Part shown: positions 33,221 to 41,609 of the stretch, piece by piece
Layout of the letters: each line of letters starts with the position of its first letter
Position numbering within the stretch: the stretch's first letter is position 1
Assembly (NCBI RefSeq): GCF_000069185.1
Contig: NC_010397.1
Coordinates: 744,001 to 808,000 of the forward strand
Direction: 5' to 3'
Source of the DNA: Mycobacteroides abscessus ATCC 19977
GTDB lineage: Bacteria; Actinomycetota; Actinomycetes; Mycobacteriales; Mycobacteriaceae
DNA length: 64,000 nt
Made by a program: the position numbers and the translations under genes
Notes under the pieces: model-generated
Database searches by the model: none
The model's input: the letters and a program-made list of their open reading frames with translations, nothing else
Told to the model about the DNA's origin: nothing

Positions 33221-33718
33221 ATGGAAGGCGGCACAATGGAACGCGAGCGCAGGCTACAGGCAGGACATTGGTATCTGGTAGCCGATGAGCACGGGCAGGC
33301 CGATATCCGGGCTTACATGGATGACGGGTGGTATCCCCTCACCCCCGAGCCGAAGTACGCCGTATGTGAGATGAGCAGATCACACCACCCGGACAACGTT
33401 GACCCCATCGTTGATTCGGCCGATGATGTGGAAGTGCCCGAATCTGATCAGGCCATTATCGAGCACCACTATCCCATCGCTATTTCCGGTTCGCCCGTAT
33501 CGAAACTGGTGTGGGTCTTCGCAGAGCGAATCTCAAGGGCAAACGGGGCCGATTGGGAAGACCTCGACAGCCGCGCAAACTACTTGGCGATCTCCACTGG
33601 TTTCATCAAGCAGGCGCAAGACAACACCAATCCGCCTACCCCGCCAATGCTAGGCGTCTTCCGGCCCAAGCGCTGGCCGATGAAAACTACGCCGCAGGAA
33701 CCGGTTCCAGTTGGCTAG
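33221..33718 (+). CDS. Hypothetical soluble island protein
   Basis: 165 residues, acidic in the middle (DSADDVEVPESDQAIIEHHYP) and ending in a Pro-rich tail. It opens with RRLQAGHWYLVADEHGQADIRAYMDDGWYPLTPE, a small beta-rich segment. ATG 33221 is chosen for its upstream GGGGGA; 33200 and 33236 are alternatives. No recognised domain. Confidence 0.6.
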   Translation: MEGGTMERERRLQAGHWYLVADEHGQADIRAYMDDGWYPLTPEPKYAVCEMSRSHHPDNVDPIVDSADDVEVPESDQAIIEHHYPIAISGSPVSKLVWVFAERISRANGADWEDLDSRANYLAISTGFIKQAQDNTNPPTPPMLGVFRPKRWPMKTTPQEPVPVG

Positions 33719-33742
33719 GCGTCGACCACGCCTTGAACACCT

Positions 33743-34753
33743 TTATGTGAGGCCCCTCGCGTTCCGTGGCCGCTCCGCCCGCACCGTGCGCACATCGCCA
33801 ATGCGAACCATCTGGTGCCCCTGGGCGTCCCGGCCGCGCACCGGCACCCGCCCGCGTCTGATCCACCGCTCGATGGTCGACTGCGGCACGTGCTCATCAA
33901 GGCGGGGGAGTATCACGTCGACGAGTTCGCGCACGGTCGCGTTGCGGTCGTCGAGCTCGCTAAGGTTGCGTGCCAGCACGTCGGCCACCGAATGCGCGGT
34001 GTCGCACTGGGGGCACACGATTGAGCCGCTGTGGCTCGGTGCCATGAGTGCGTATCCGCACCGGGTTGAGTTGTCGCCCTTGCGGCCCCGCTCGGCAAGC
34101 ACCTCGTCGGGTGCCGGGTCGGTGATGCATGGTCCGATGATCATGGGCTCGGGTGGGCGGTTCACCACGCGTGTAATTGACCGGTACACCTGCTCGATCT
34201 CGTCGCAGATCTCGGCGCCGTTCTCCTGCAACGCGATATTGGCCGCGTGCCGGTGCAGCCACTTGGCCATGCGCGCCGTCGTCGCGATCGAATGCGTCTC
34301 GTCGCCGCGCCTTCCTGCGTAGATGACGCGCCAGTTTTCCGCGGAAAACTGGTCGAGTGCGCGCGTCTCCGGGGCGCCGTCGCAGTCGTCGCACAGCGGT
34401 CCGGCCGCCGAGGTGGGCAACGTGACGAAGCATCGTCGACACGAGCCCGCCCGGGCCGGCGGTGCCGAATCGAGGCTGAACCGATCTGCCGGTCGCCGTG
34501 CATCCGATTCGACGACCATCGGCAGAGGCCTTGGACTCGTGCGGAACTCGGGCACCTCCAGCCCGCGCGTCTCGCACATGTCGCGGATGGTCGTCGACAG
34601 CGCGTTGCGGATTCGGTCGAGCTCGTCGCTGGCGCGTCCGTTGACCCGGCCGAGTGCCAGGGCATGCCACAGTGCCCCCTGGTGCCTGTCCCGGTGGTCC
34701 CTCGCGGTCGGGGTGGTGTCCTTGTCGCGCGGGAACGGTTCGACGTGGCTCAC
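33743..34753 (-). CDS. Phage-type zinc-ribbon/HTH protein
   Basis: 336 residues. Two zinc-ribbon candidates: CRRC...CDDC near residue 105 and CGYALMAPSHSGSIVCPQC near residue 230. The C-terminal region reads HVPQSTIERWIRRGRVPVRGRDAQG, a MerR/excisionase-like winged helix. This layout is common in mycobacteriophage and prophage genomes, usually annotated as DNA-binding. GTG start at 34753, divergent from the repressor-like ORF with only about 35 bp between them. Confidence 0.7.
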   Translation of the reverse strand: MSHVEPFPRDKDTTPTARDHRDRHQGALWHALALGRVNGRASDELDRIRNALSTTIRDMCETRGLEVPEFRTSPRPLPMVVESDARRPADRFSLDSAPPARAGSCRRCFVTLPTSAAGPLCDDCDGAPETRALDQFSAENWRVIYAGRRGDETHSIATTARMAKWLHRHAANIALQENGAEICDEIEQVYRSITRVVNRPPEPMIIGPCITDPAPDEVLAERGRKGDNSTRCGYALMAPSHSGSIVCPQCDTAHSVADVLARNLSELDDRNATVRELVDVILPRLDEHVPQSTIERWIRRGRVPVRGRDAQGHQMVRIGDVRTVRAERPRNARGLT

Positions 34754-34788
34754 GAGCGTGTCGTCGCCGTGCAGTACGTCGCGGCGCT

Positions 34789-35067
34789 ATTTCGATCCGA
34801 CTGAAGCAAGAGCTGGTTGCGTTGGGTCTATCGGTGAACAGGGCGGCCAAAGAGCTTGGTGTAAGCCAACCTTGGCTGTCACGCCGAACCCTCGGTGGCG
34901 TCCGATGGAAGGTGGAGGAGGTAGACGACATCTGCGACAAGCTCGGTCTTGATGCCAACTACACCCTCACCGGTTACCGCTCACTGCCTGACGGCGGTGA
35001 CGACGGCGGTGCTGCTGGTGCCCCCACCAGGGCTCGAACCTGGGACCTGCGGATTAAAAGTCCGTAG
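34789..35067 (+). CDS. Cro/C1-type HTH protein ending in the attachment core
   Basis: About 92 residues in the integrated state. The HTH is residues 3-40 (RLKQELVALGLSVNRAAKEL, then GVSQPWLSRR), followed by VEEVDDICDKLGL. No ATG/GTG/TTG lies at a convincing place; the frame is open upstream and ATT 34789 only marks where homology begins, so the 5' end may be damaged. The last 15 residues are read antisense through tRNA-Lys. Joining the left end would replace the stop at 35065 and add 26 residues ending ERKAA. Confidence 0.6.
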   Translation: MSIRLKQELVALGLSVNRAAKELGVSQPWLSRRTLGGVRWKVEEVDDICDKLGLDANYTLTGYRSLPDGGDDGGAAGAPTRARTWDLRIKSP

Positions 35068-35091
35068 CTCTACCAACTGAGCTATAGGGGC
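35019..35091 (-). tRNA. tRNA-Lys (TTT anticodon)
   Basis: 73-nt cloverleaf on the minus strand. Acceptor GCCCCTA pairs with TGGGGGC, anticodon TTT, TTCGAGC T-loop; CCA is encoded at 35016-35018. Its 3' half is the att core of the island to the left. Confidence 0.95.
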
Positions 35092-35230
35092 GTGCCGAGA
35101 CAGGATACTGGTCGAGTGTGCGCGCGAGCACCGAGGTTATCCGGTTTGGGTTCTGAGGCAGTTGTGCCCTAAGCTGGGCGAGCTCCCAACGCGACACGCG
35201 TTGTGGGTACCCCGGAGAGATTCGGAACGG

Positions 35231-35303
35231 GCCCCCATCGTCTAGTGGCCTAGGACGCCGCCCTTTCACGGCGGTAGCACGGGTTCGAATCCCGTTGGGG
35301 GTA
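35231..35303 (+). tRNA. tRNA-Glu (TTC anticodon)
   Basis: 73-nt cloverleaf with acceptor GCCCCCA, anticodon loop CTTTCAC and T-loop TTCGAAT. First of three plus-strand tRNAs in a row; CCA is not encoded. Confidence 0.95.
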
Positions 35304-35332
35304 CGCAACCAGTCATACTGGGAGCAGAGTAA

Positions 35333-35406
35333 GGCCCTGTGGCGCAGTTGGTTAGCGCGCCGCCCTGTCACGGCGGAGGTCGCGGGTTCGAGTCCCGTCA
35401 GGGTCG
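35333..35406 (+). tRNA. tRNA-Asp (GTC anticodon)
   Basis: 74-nt cloverleaf with acceptor GGCCCTG/CAGGGTC, anticodon loop CTGTCAC, T-loop TTCGAGT; CCA encoded at 35407-35409. Lies 29 nt after tRNA-Glu. Confidence 0.95.
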
Positions 35407-35445
35407 CCAGTACGGCGAGGCAGTAAGTAGTTGGGTCTGCCGTCC

Positions 35446-35519
35446 GGCCAGGTAGCTCAGTTGGTACGAGCGTCCGCCTGAAAAGCGGAAGGTCGCCGGT
35501 TCGATCCCGGCCCTGGCCA
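35446..35519 (+). tRNA. tRNA-Phe (GAA anticodon)
   Basis: 74-nt cloverleaf with acceptor GGCCAGG/CCTGGCC, anticodon loop CTGAAAA, T-loop TTCGATC; CCA at 35520-35522. Last tRNA of the cluster. The foreign-looking region to the right begins just after it. Confidence 0.95.
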
Positions 35520-35523
35520 CCAT

Positions 35524-35552
35524 AAAACCACCTGATAGCGGGTGGTTTTTCT
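35524..35552 (+). terminator. Intrinsic terminator of the tRNA cluster
   Basis: AAAACCACC pairs with GGGTGGTTTTT around a short loop, directly after the encoded CCA of tRNA-Phe. Confidence 0.8.
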
Positions 35553-35555
35553 CGT

Positions 35556-35915
35556 TTCTGGGGCGGGTGCTCGGAAGCGTAAATCTGGCCATCTGGCAGC
35601 TACGCGTCGATCGGGAAGTAAGGAACGGCTGAGGCTGTAACTCACGTGAGGCGCCATGCGTCGGTTTCCGAGACCACTGAAACGCCAGCTCGGGCCGGAT
35701 GCTTCGATTCCGGGGAAACCGCGTCGAGCTCAAGACGAATTGCGCGCTCCCCGAAAACGCTTCTCCTTGTGATCGGTAGCACGCGTCATGGGACAGTGTG
35801 GATAGAGAAGAGAAGGGACGTTACGCACCCCGCGGACGGCGGTGAGCACTGGTCGGGACGACACAGAACCGCACCACACTATGGCGATCCCTGACCTGAC
35901 GGGAAGGGCGGACAC
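35556..35915. other. Gene-free stretch before the paralogue array
   Basis: About 360 bp with no ORF I can support; short frames exist but none looks coding. It should hold the promoter of the operon starting at 35916. I see no copy of the tRNA-Phe 3' end here or at the far side of the accessory region. Confidence 0.5.
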
Positions 35916-36749
35916 ATGCCGCAGCACAGCCCGGGGATGGCGACCCCCAGCGATCACTCAGTGATATGGGCGAGCGCGAGCGCATCGATGCCGACCACCC
36001 TCGATCGCCCTCACGACGTTCCGCGTCCGGAGTCGGTCGACGAAATTAGCCGATGGGCCGGCAGCGAGGATCTGCGGCGCACCGAGCTCGTGTATGCGCC
36101 CGTGTTCTGGGTGTTCCTTCCCCTCGCTGTCATCGGTTTCCTGATCTACCAGATGATCACCGACCCGACGGGTGCTGGCCGGAGCATCACGGCAAATGGT
36201 GCGAGCCGTGATACGTGGCTGGCTTGGGTGCCGCGGCTCGCATGGATCGGCGTCACCGTATGGCTGCTCATCGCCGTCGCGGTTCTGCTGCTGCGGCTCA
36301 GTGCGCTGAGGGATCTGCGTGTCGAGAACGCGTGGGTCTACGGGCATGGCGTCGCGCACTCGATCCATCGCGCCTGCATCGACCACGACGACGGTGAGGC
36401 TCGCTGGGCGACGTACATCGCCCTCGACCACCGCCTCGATGACGGACAGGCTGCGACGATTCACGCCGCGTTCGAGCTGTGGCTCTTTCAGGCAGGACTG
36501 CCTCCTTCGGGCTCCAAGCCGATCTCCTCGGAGACGCTGTTCGGTCCGCAGGCCAAGGGTGGGTACTTCATCCTGCACCTCCCCGTCTCGACGATCGCCG
36601 GAGACACCACCGAGCACCAGTGGATGCTCATCACCCAACCGCAAGAGTACGAGCGCGACGTGATCGTCACACCTGTGCCGGTACCGAAGAAACTCGCGAG
36701 GATCCGCCGCAGGCTCCACCGGAAGACAGAACGACGGAGTACGTCATGA
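35916..36749 (+). CDS. Membrane protein with LFGPxAKGG domain (family II), array gene 1
   Basis: 277 residues. Two transmembrane helices (about 65-85 and 110-132) with a soluble C-terminal domain containing the segment AAFELWLFQAG and the motif ETLFGPQAKGGYF. Related sequences recur in the genes at 37983 (TELLFGPDAKGGF) and 43744 (DEIFGPEASGGY). ATG 35916 has GGGAAGGG upstream. It overlaps the next gene (ATGA). Function unknown; it is the first gene of a plus-strand operon of about eleven overlapping genes. Confidence 0.7.
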   Translation: MPQHSPGMATPSDHSVIWASASASMPTTLDRPHDVPRPESVDEISRWAGSEDLRRTELVYAPVFWVFLPLAVIGFLIYQMITDPTGAGRSITANGASRDTWLAWVPRLAWIGVTVWLLIAVAVLLLRLSALRDLRVENAWVYGHGVAHSIHRACIDHDDGEARWATYIALDHRLDDGQAATIHAAFELWLFQAGLPPSGSKPISSETLFGPQAKGGYFILHLPVSTIAGDTTEHQWMLITQPQEYERDVIVTPVPVPKKLARIRRRLHRKTERRSTS

Positions 36750-37363
36750 GCAGCTTCCGGATTATCACGCTGCGAAGTGTGTTCGGGACCGATCAGCAGA
36801 CCAGGCAGTGGATGGCGCGGGCACGGACTGTCGAGACCCGAACGGAGATCCGGCGCTGGGCGAGATGGGAGTCCGTCAGCTTCTGGTTGCTGCTGCTCGG
36901 CGGCATCTGCGTCTTCGCCGCCCCGGTTCTCGGTCTCGCCTCAGGTATTTGGAGCGCGTTCGACGATCAGGCCCCGCCGTGGCTGTGGTTCCTGTTTGCT
37001 CCGCTCGGCGCCGCATTCATCCTGCTGCTCGCAGGTGCCTGGTCCGGGTCGTATGCGAGTGACCGGCGGTTGACGGCGCTCTACGCCGACGGACAGTCGA
37101 CGGTCGGGCGTGTCGACGAAGTCATCACCCACCCGGGCGGTGGGGACGAGCAGACCACCTACGAGTTGCTCATCGGCGCAGAGCTCCCCGACGGGACATT
37201 GTTGCGCCGCAGGCTCGACTGGGGCGAGGACAACACCAGCTGGCCCATCCCCCGAAGATGGGTAGGCAGATCGATCCGGTTCCGCCACAACACCCTCGAT
37301 CCCGACGATCTGCGGGACGTGCGCTTCGACGGCTGGCCGGACCGGAACGGGAGCCGGTCATGA
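36746..37363 (+). CDS. DUF3592-like membrane protein (family I), array gene 2
   Basis: 205 residues. An N-terminal basic amphipathic motif MARARTVETRTEIRRWARWE precedes two transmembrane helices (about 50-72, 88-108). A beta-rich extramembrane domain ends in the family signature IRFRHNTLDPDDLRDVRFDG. The same signature occurs in the genes at 37360, 40753, 44496 and 45026. It resembles DUF3592-type small membrane proteins, whose role is not known. Overlaps both neighbours by 4 nt. Confidence 0.7.
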   Translation: MSSFRIITLRSVFGTDQQTRQWMARARTVETRTEIRRWARWESVSFWLLLLGGICVFAAPVLGLASGIWSAFDDQAPPWLWFLFAPLGAAFILLLAGAWSGSYASDRRLTALYADGQSTVGRVDEVITHPGGGDEQTTYELLIGAELPDGTLLRRRLDWGEDNTSWPIPRRWVGRSIRFRHNTLDPDDLRDVRFDGWPDRNGSRS

Positions 37364-37980
37364 GCAGACTCCGGCTCTTCTCTCGGACGTGGGATCGGCC
37401 CACGAAGGACCAGCACGCCGAGCACTGGGCGAGCCTCGCGAAGACCCCGGAGACCCGCGCCCGGATCCGCCGCCTGTCCCGGATCGAAAACATCACCATC
37501 TGGCCCATGGTGGTCGGCGGCCTCCTGCTCCTGCTCATGCTCCCGGTGACCCTCGGGAGCATGATCTGGTTCTGGATCACACGCACCGTTTACCCCGAGA
37601 TCCTGTTCTGGGGCTTCCCGATCGCGACCGGCGTCGTAGTGCTGGGGGCGATCCCGTATGGCATCGCCAGCGCTCTGCTGGGCAGGGCCCAGTACGCCGA
37701 CGCGGACAGCGCGATCGGTGTCGTCGAGGGCGTGACGAGCTGGGAGGAGCGGGACGGCGAGGGCGACCTCGTTACCGTCTACCGCGTCCGTGTGACCGCC
37801 TGGCCCTCCGACGAGCTCACGCTGCACCGGCACCTCGACGGCGGCAGGAGCGATCACGGCGGCCCGGACGAGACCTGGATCGGGCGCAGGATCCGCATCC
37901 TGCACAACACGGTCGACCCCGACGATCTGTACGACGTGCGCTTCGATGGCTGGCCGGACCGCGAGACGAAGGGGTGGTGA
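37360..37980 (+). CDS. DUF3592-like membrane protein (family I), array gene 3
   Basis: 206 residues, clear paralogue of the preceding gene: ASLAKTPETRARIRRLSRIE, two helices (about 50-75, 82-105) and terminal IRILHNTVDPDDLYDVRFDG. The final WPDR sequence is shared nearly exactly with gene 2, suggesting recent duplication or conversion. Start overlaps the preceding stop. Confidence 0.7.
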   Translation: MSRLRLFSRTWDRPTKDQHAEHWASLAKTPETRARIRRLSRIENITIWPMVVGGLLLLLMLPVTLGSMIWFWITRTVYPEILFWGFPIATGVVVLGAIPYGIASALLGRAQYADADSAIGVVEGVTSWEERDGEGDLVTVYRVRVTAWPSDELTLHRHLDGGRSDHGGPDETWIGRRIRILHNTVDPDDLYDVRFDGWPDRETKGW

Positions 37981-37982
37981 CG

Positions 37983-38801
37983 ATGAGCCGAGTAGATGAG
38001 ATCGCAGTGCAGCCCTGGCCGGGCAATCCGGCCACGGCGTGGGCCGCCGTGGAAGAGCGCGCGCGGACGCACCGTCTCTCCGACCGGCCTGAGGCGATCC
38101 CCCGTATGGACGATCTCGGCACCCGGCTGCAGAAGATGAGCGGTCTGATGAACCAGGTTGCCGGGGTCGGGCTGCTCATCGTCACGGCGATAAGCGTGAT
38201 GATGCTGCTTCGGTCGCTCTCGGGCGAGCCGGAGGACTGGCTCGTCGTCGGAATGGCGGCGTTGGTAGCCGCAGTGATGGTGCCGCTCGGTGTCTTCTTG
38301 CTGCTGTACCCGCGCCGGTCTTGGGGGCCGACCGCGTGGGTCGTGGATTCCGCGATGCTGTGCGAGGCGCACCCGTACCGGCTGCGGCTGCGCAAGCACC
38401 CGTCGAGCGCCGCCGTCGCGACGATCCTGCTCGGCGGCGGAGGCATCGAAGGCGAGACCGTTCGGATGGACGGCGAGAAAGCGATGCGCATCGTCAGCGC
38501 CTGCGAACAGTGGGCGACCCAGCTCGAGCAGGATCCGTCGGCCTATGCCGAGTTCTGGCGGCGATGGAAGCGGGAGGACCCGGAGGTGCTCCCCACCGAG
38601 CTGCTCTTCGGCCCGGACGCGAAGGGCGGCTTCATCACCTGCGTGGACCGCCACCACCGCTGGTTCCTCGCGATCCCCCGCCGCCGTAAGGCTCGGCTGG
38701 GCAACCCCTGGCACCATGCGCACGCCCTGCCCGTGTGGTGGACCACCGAGCACGCCGACTCGATCGGCATCGACTGGGACTCGATGAGGAGCGGATCATG
38801 A
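37983..38801 (+). CDS. Membrane protein with LFGPxAKGG domain (family II), array gene 4
   Basis: 272 residues. Two transmembrane helices (about 55-75, 85-108), a possible TM or buried segment AAVATILLGGGG, and then the motif PTELLFGPDAKGGF near residue 215 followed by HHRWFLAIPRRRKARLG. Paralogue of the gene at 35916. Two-nt gap after the previous gene; overlaps the next by 4 nt. Unknown function. Confidence 0.68.
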   Translation: MSRVDEIAVQPWPGNPATAWAAVEERARTHRLSDRPEAIPRMDDLGTRLQKMSGLMNQVAGVGLLIVTAISVMMLLRSLSGEPEDWLVVGMAALVAAVMVPLGVFLLLYPRRSWGPTAWVVDSAMLCEAHPYRLRLRKHPSSAAVATILLGGGGIEGETVRMDGEKAMRIVSACEQWATQLEQDPSAYAEFWRRWKREDPEVLPTELLFGPDAKGGFITCVDRHHRWFLAIPRRRKARLGNPWHHAHALPVWWTTEHADSIGIDWDSMRSGS

Positions 38802-39499
38802 GCAATCATTCACCCGGCCAACGGTCAGCTCGGTCTGTGCTCAGACGGATCGGGAAGGGCATCGCCAGCGAGTTCACCCCTCCGCCGAAGCCGCGCCCTG
38901 CCCCGCTCCGCAAAGAGCTCCTTGAGGGGCGAGAGACCGTTGGCGTCATCCGCTACGCCGTGTCGAACGACTCCCCCGAGGGTGGGCCGACAGACGACGA
39001 CCTCGTCATTCACATCGACGTGAGTGTCGACGGTAAGCATGTGACGTTGCCTCGGACGGTCCGGTCCCCGCTGCTCGGCCCGTCCGCGGGCCGCAGGCTC
39101 ATCGGGAAGGAAGTCGTCATCCGCCACACGACGCTCGATCCGACCTACGACAGCGACGTGCTCGTCGTCCAATGGCCGGCGGAGCTCGACGGAGAGCTGG
39201 CACCGTTCCGGCCGCACGGTCCTGGGACGCTTGGCTACCGGATCTGGGGCGTTCTCGCGAGCCTGTGCTTCATGATCGGCTGGGGCGGGGTCATGCTCGT
39301 CGTCCCGACGGCATGCTGGCTTCTCATCGGCATGCTCCTCCTCGGAAATCATCCGTTCGACGGCTTCCCTGGCTGGACGAACCCCGCGGTGCTGTTCCCG
39401 GCCAGCATCGTCGCGATCCCGCTCGGTTTCTGGTTATACGCTGCATGCGCTTACCGCAGGGACCGGGCGCAAGCACGGATCGAAGAGATGTCGTCATGA
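38798..39499 (+). CDS. Membrane protein distantly related to family I, array gene 5
   Basis: 233 residues. Order is inverted relative to family I: a soluble N-terminal domain with VVIRHTTLDPTYDSDVLVV (the equivalent of RFRHNTLDPDDL) comes first, and two or three transmembrane helices (about 148-182, 197-215) come after it. Overlaps both neighbours. Unknown function. Confidence 0.65.
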   Translation: MSNHSPGQRSARSVLRRIGKGIASEFTPPPKPRPAPLRKELLEGRETVGVIRYAVSNDSPEGGPTDDDLVIHIDVSVDGKHVTLPRTVRSPLLGPSAGRRLIGKEVVIRHTTLDPTYDSDVLVVQWPAELDGELAPFRPHGPGTLGYRIWGVLASLCFMIGWGGVMLVVPTACWLLIGMLLLGNHPFDGFPGWTNPAVLFPASIVAIPLGFWLYAACAYRRDRAQARIEEMSS

Positions 39500-40137
39500 G
39501 CAAGTGCGGATCAGTGTTCGACCGGGTCACGATGCGGCTGCTGGGCATCGGGTACGGGCCCGACATGCCGTTCCACCGCTACGACCGAGTGATGCCGACG
39601 ATCGTCATCGCCTGCGTCATCGGGGTCGTTGGGCTCGCCGTCCTCTTGGTAGCGCTGGGGCCGGTGTTCATGTGGGCTTTCATCGGACTCCTCGTGCTCT
39701 TCTCTGCCATCGTGATCCTGCGCGCAGTGCTTCTCAGCCCGAAATCTCTCGACACCCTGCCGGCCATCGACCGGACCCCGCGCGTTGCGACGGTCTCGGC
39801 GAACGAGGGCACCGACTCAGTGACCGGTTGGCCCGGCCTGTACGTGACCTATCAGGGCAGGGGTGGCAAACAATACGAAGTGCATCTCGCCGATGACGTC
39901 GATGAATCCTGGCTCGATCGCTTCCCCATCGGGAGCACCTGGCAGGTGTACGCGTTCCGCGATACAGCGCTCGCGGACACCGTGGTGTTCCTGACGGAGG
40001 CCCACGATGAGGTGCTGCGCTCGGGCATCTACCTCTGGCTCGGGGTCCGGGGCGAAGTGCACACCGGTCGGTTCCGGAAACCTCGCCCGGGATCGACATT
40101 CTTCAGCCAGGATTCCAAGTGGAGGATCGAGTCGTGA
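39496..40137 (+). CDS. Membrane protein, family III, array gene 6
   Basis: 213 residues. Two helices (about 33-55, 57-78), a linker PAIDRTPRVATV and a soluble domain with DESWLDRFPIGSTWQVYAF and LADTVVFLTEAHDEVLRSG. The next gene repeats this plan closely. No known domain recognised. Overlaps both neighbours (ATGA before, GTGA after). Confidence 0.66.
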   Translation: MSKCGSVFDRVTMRLLGIGYGPDMPFHRYDRVMPTIVIACVIGVVGLAVLLVALGPVFMWAFIGLLVLFSAIVILRAVLLSPKSLDTLPAIDRTPRVATVSANEGTDSVTGWPGLYVTYQGRGGKQYEVHLADDVDESWLDRFPIGSTWQVYAFRDTALADTVVFLTEAHDEVLRSGIYLWLGVRGEVHTGRFRKPRPGSTFFSQDSKWRIES

Positions 40138-40756
40138 CCGGCGCAGCAGACAGCCGCCGGCTAGGTCCGGTGAACGGTTCGCGCGGCTCGATCTGGACCG
40201 ACGGTCGAACATGGATCGGACTGTTCCTGACCAGCTCGGTCCTGCTGAGCTGGGGCATCTTGTCCTTGCCGCTCGACGGGACTGTCCGCGGCGTGATGCT
40301 GTTCTTCGCCATTCTCGTGGTCGCGATCGCGTGCGGCGTCGGGTGGCTCCAGGCGATGTCGAGCACACCACTGCCCGCGCTGGACCACACCCCCGGGTGG
40401 CGCGCGTGCGCGAGATCCGCGAATGGGACCAACCTGACACCACAGCGGAAGCAAAAACGAAGAAGGTCATCGTCGACTACGACGGAGCCGACGGGAAGAC
40501 ACACACAGCCTGGCTGGGCGATCTCATCAACGAGGCGTCGATCGACCAGTTCACACCCGAGAGCAGCTGGCACGTGTACGCCTTCGCCGATCCGGAGCTG
40601 GCCGACACCATGGTTCTGCTCACCGAAGCACACGACGACGTGCGACGCAGCGGCTACCTGATCACCGGCCTCCACGGCAACACCGAGTTCACAAGCCTCC
40701 AACAACCCGCAGCAGGGTCGCCGTTCCTAAACGGGAAGCGCAGGTTCGTCTCGTGA
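40134..40756 (+). pseudogene. Family III array gene 7 with a frameshift in a C-tract
   Basis: Paralogue of the gene at 39496. The first part (GTG 40134, two helices, LPALDHTP) and the second part (IDQFTPESSWHVYAF, ADTMVLLTEAHDDVRRSGY) are in different frames. They would join if the five-C run at 40390-40394 had six Cs, matching RTPRVA in the neighbour. The whole gene would be about 207 residues. It overlaps both neighbours, so the break is recent, a slip-prone switch, or a sequencing error. Confidence 0.75.
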
Positions 40757-41295
40757 ACCGCGACGCCACAGCGTGGATGGCCCTGGCGCGGACGCCCGAG
40801 ACCCGGGCGCGGATCCGCCGGTGGGTGTTCCTCAAGCGCGTCTTCTTCGGGCTGGCCTGCCTCGGGTTGACGGGGTTCGTGATCACCGTCGTCGTGGCTG
40901 CGATCCGCGAAGTCCTCGGGAAGCCGGACCCGTGGTGGGTCTTCCTCGCAGCCTTCGCAGTACTCGTGGTTTCGATCCTCCCGTGGTGCCTGGCCTCGTT
41001 CAGGCTTGACGTCGCACGGTATGCCGACGGTGACGAAACCGTCGGCACTATCACCAAGATCGTTGTCGATGAACACACGGATCCAGAGGCACTGCCCGCA
41101 TACGACATCACGATCGCGGCCAGGCTTCCGAATGGGGGCATCCGTCGCACCTGCCGGGTGTCTGAGCGCACGGCGCCGGAGCTTGGACAGATGGTCCGGT
41201 TCCGTCACAACACCGGCGACCCGGACGACCTGAAGGATGTGTTGTTCCTCGGGTTCGTCGATGCACCAGATCCCGCAGAAGGCCCAGTGACATGA
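40753..41295 (+). CDS. DUF3592-like membrane protein (family I), array gene 8
   Basis: 180 residues: WMALARTPETRARIRRWVFLKR at the start, two helices (about 28-50, 60-80) and VRFRHNTGDPDDLKDVLFLG near the end. Closest in form to genes 2 and 3. GTG start overlapping the previous stop. Confidence 0.7.
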   Translation: MNRDATAWMALARTPETRARIRRWVFLKRVFFGLACLGLTGFVITVVVAAIREVLGKPDPWWVFLAAFAVLVVSILPWCLASFRLDVARYADGDETVGTITKIVVDEHTDPEALPAYDITIAARLPNGGIRRTCRVSERTAPELGQMVRFRHNTGDPDDLKDVLFLGFVDAPDPAEGPVT

Positions 41296-41609
41296 GTCGC
41301 GCAAAGAACTTCCTCGGCGCTCTGTTCGGGTGGCGACACCGCCGCGCCGAGCGTGCTCGGAGTATCCGGCTCACCGGGCCGCGGGTGCGGGCGAAGGTGG
41401 TCGAGGTGAAGCGCTCGAAGGGCAGCAACGTCCACGCGTACTACGACGTCATCCTGCGCTTCACCGACTCCCAAGGTATCGAGCACGATCACAAGGCCAT
41501 GACGCGCACCCACAAGCCCTACGTCGGCAGCAAGCACTGGATCCGCTACGACCCAAAGAAACCGAACCGAAAGTCCACCTGGTTCGTCGACTGGGAACGG
41601 CGGCGGTGA
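41292..41609 (+). CDS. Small soluble DUF3592-like protein, array gene 9
   Basis: 105 residues with no membrane helix. It keeps only the beta-rich part: VRAKVVEVKRSKGSNVHAYYDVILRF and a terminal SKHWIRYDPKKPNRKSTWF, the family-I signature in reduced form. Strongly basic. Overlaps neighbours by 4 nt at both ends. Confidence 0.66.
   Translation: MSRAKNFLGALFGWRHRRAERARSIRLTGPRVRAKVVEVKRSKGSNVHAYYDVILRFTDSQGIEHDHKAMTRTHKPYVGSKHWIRYDPKKPNRKSTWFVDWERRR

Larger units (their letters stand above)
26355..35064. mobile_element. Integrated island at tRNA-Lys, no integrase seen
   Basis: A 43-bp perfect direct repeat (26355-26397 and 35022-35064) corresponds to the 3' half of tRNA-Lys. The right copy is inside the intact tRNA gene and the left copy is an isolated fragment, the arrangement left by site-specific integration into a tRNA 3' end. 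The interval of about 8.7 kb holds phage-like hypothetical genes, a zinc-ribbon/HTH protein, tandem-HTH remnants, secreted and lipoprotein genes and a repressor-like ORF at attR. I see no tyrosine or serine integrase, so it is a degenerate or satellite element. Confidence 0.85.

Noticed and set aside
35646..35894. 82-codon frame after the tRNA cluster
   Set aside because: No convincing start, composition or domain; more likely leader DNA of the array operon.
37389..38801. A 470-residue fusion protein in the array
   Set aside because: Its first 198 residues overlap the gene at 37360 in another frame and are low-complexity; ATG 37983 starts the conserved part.
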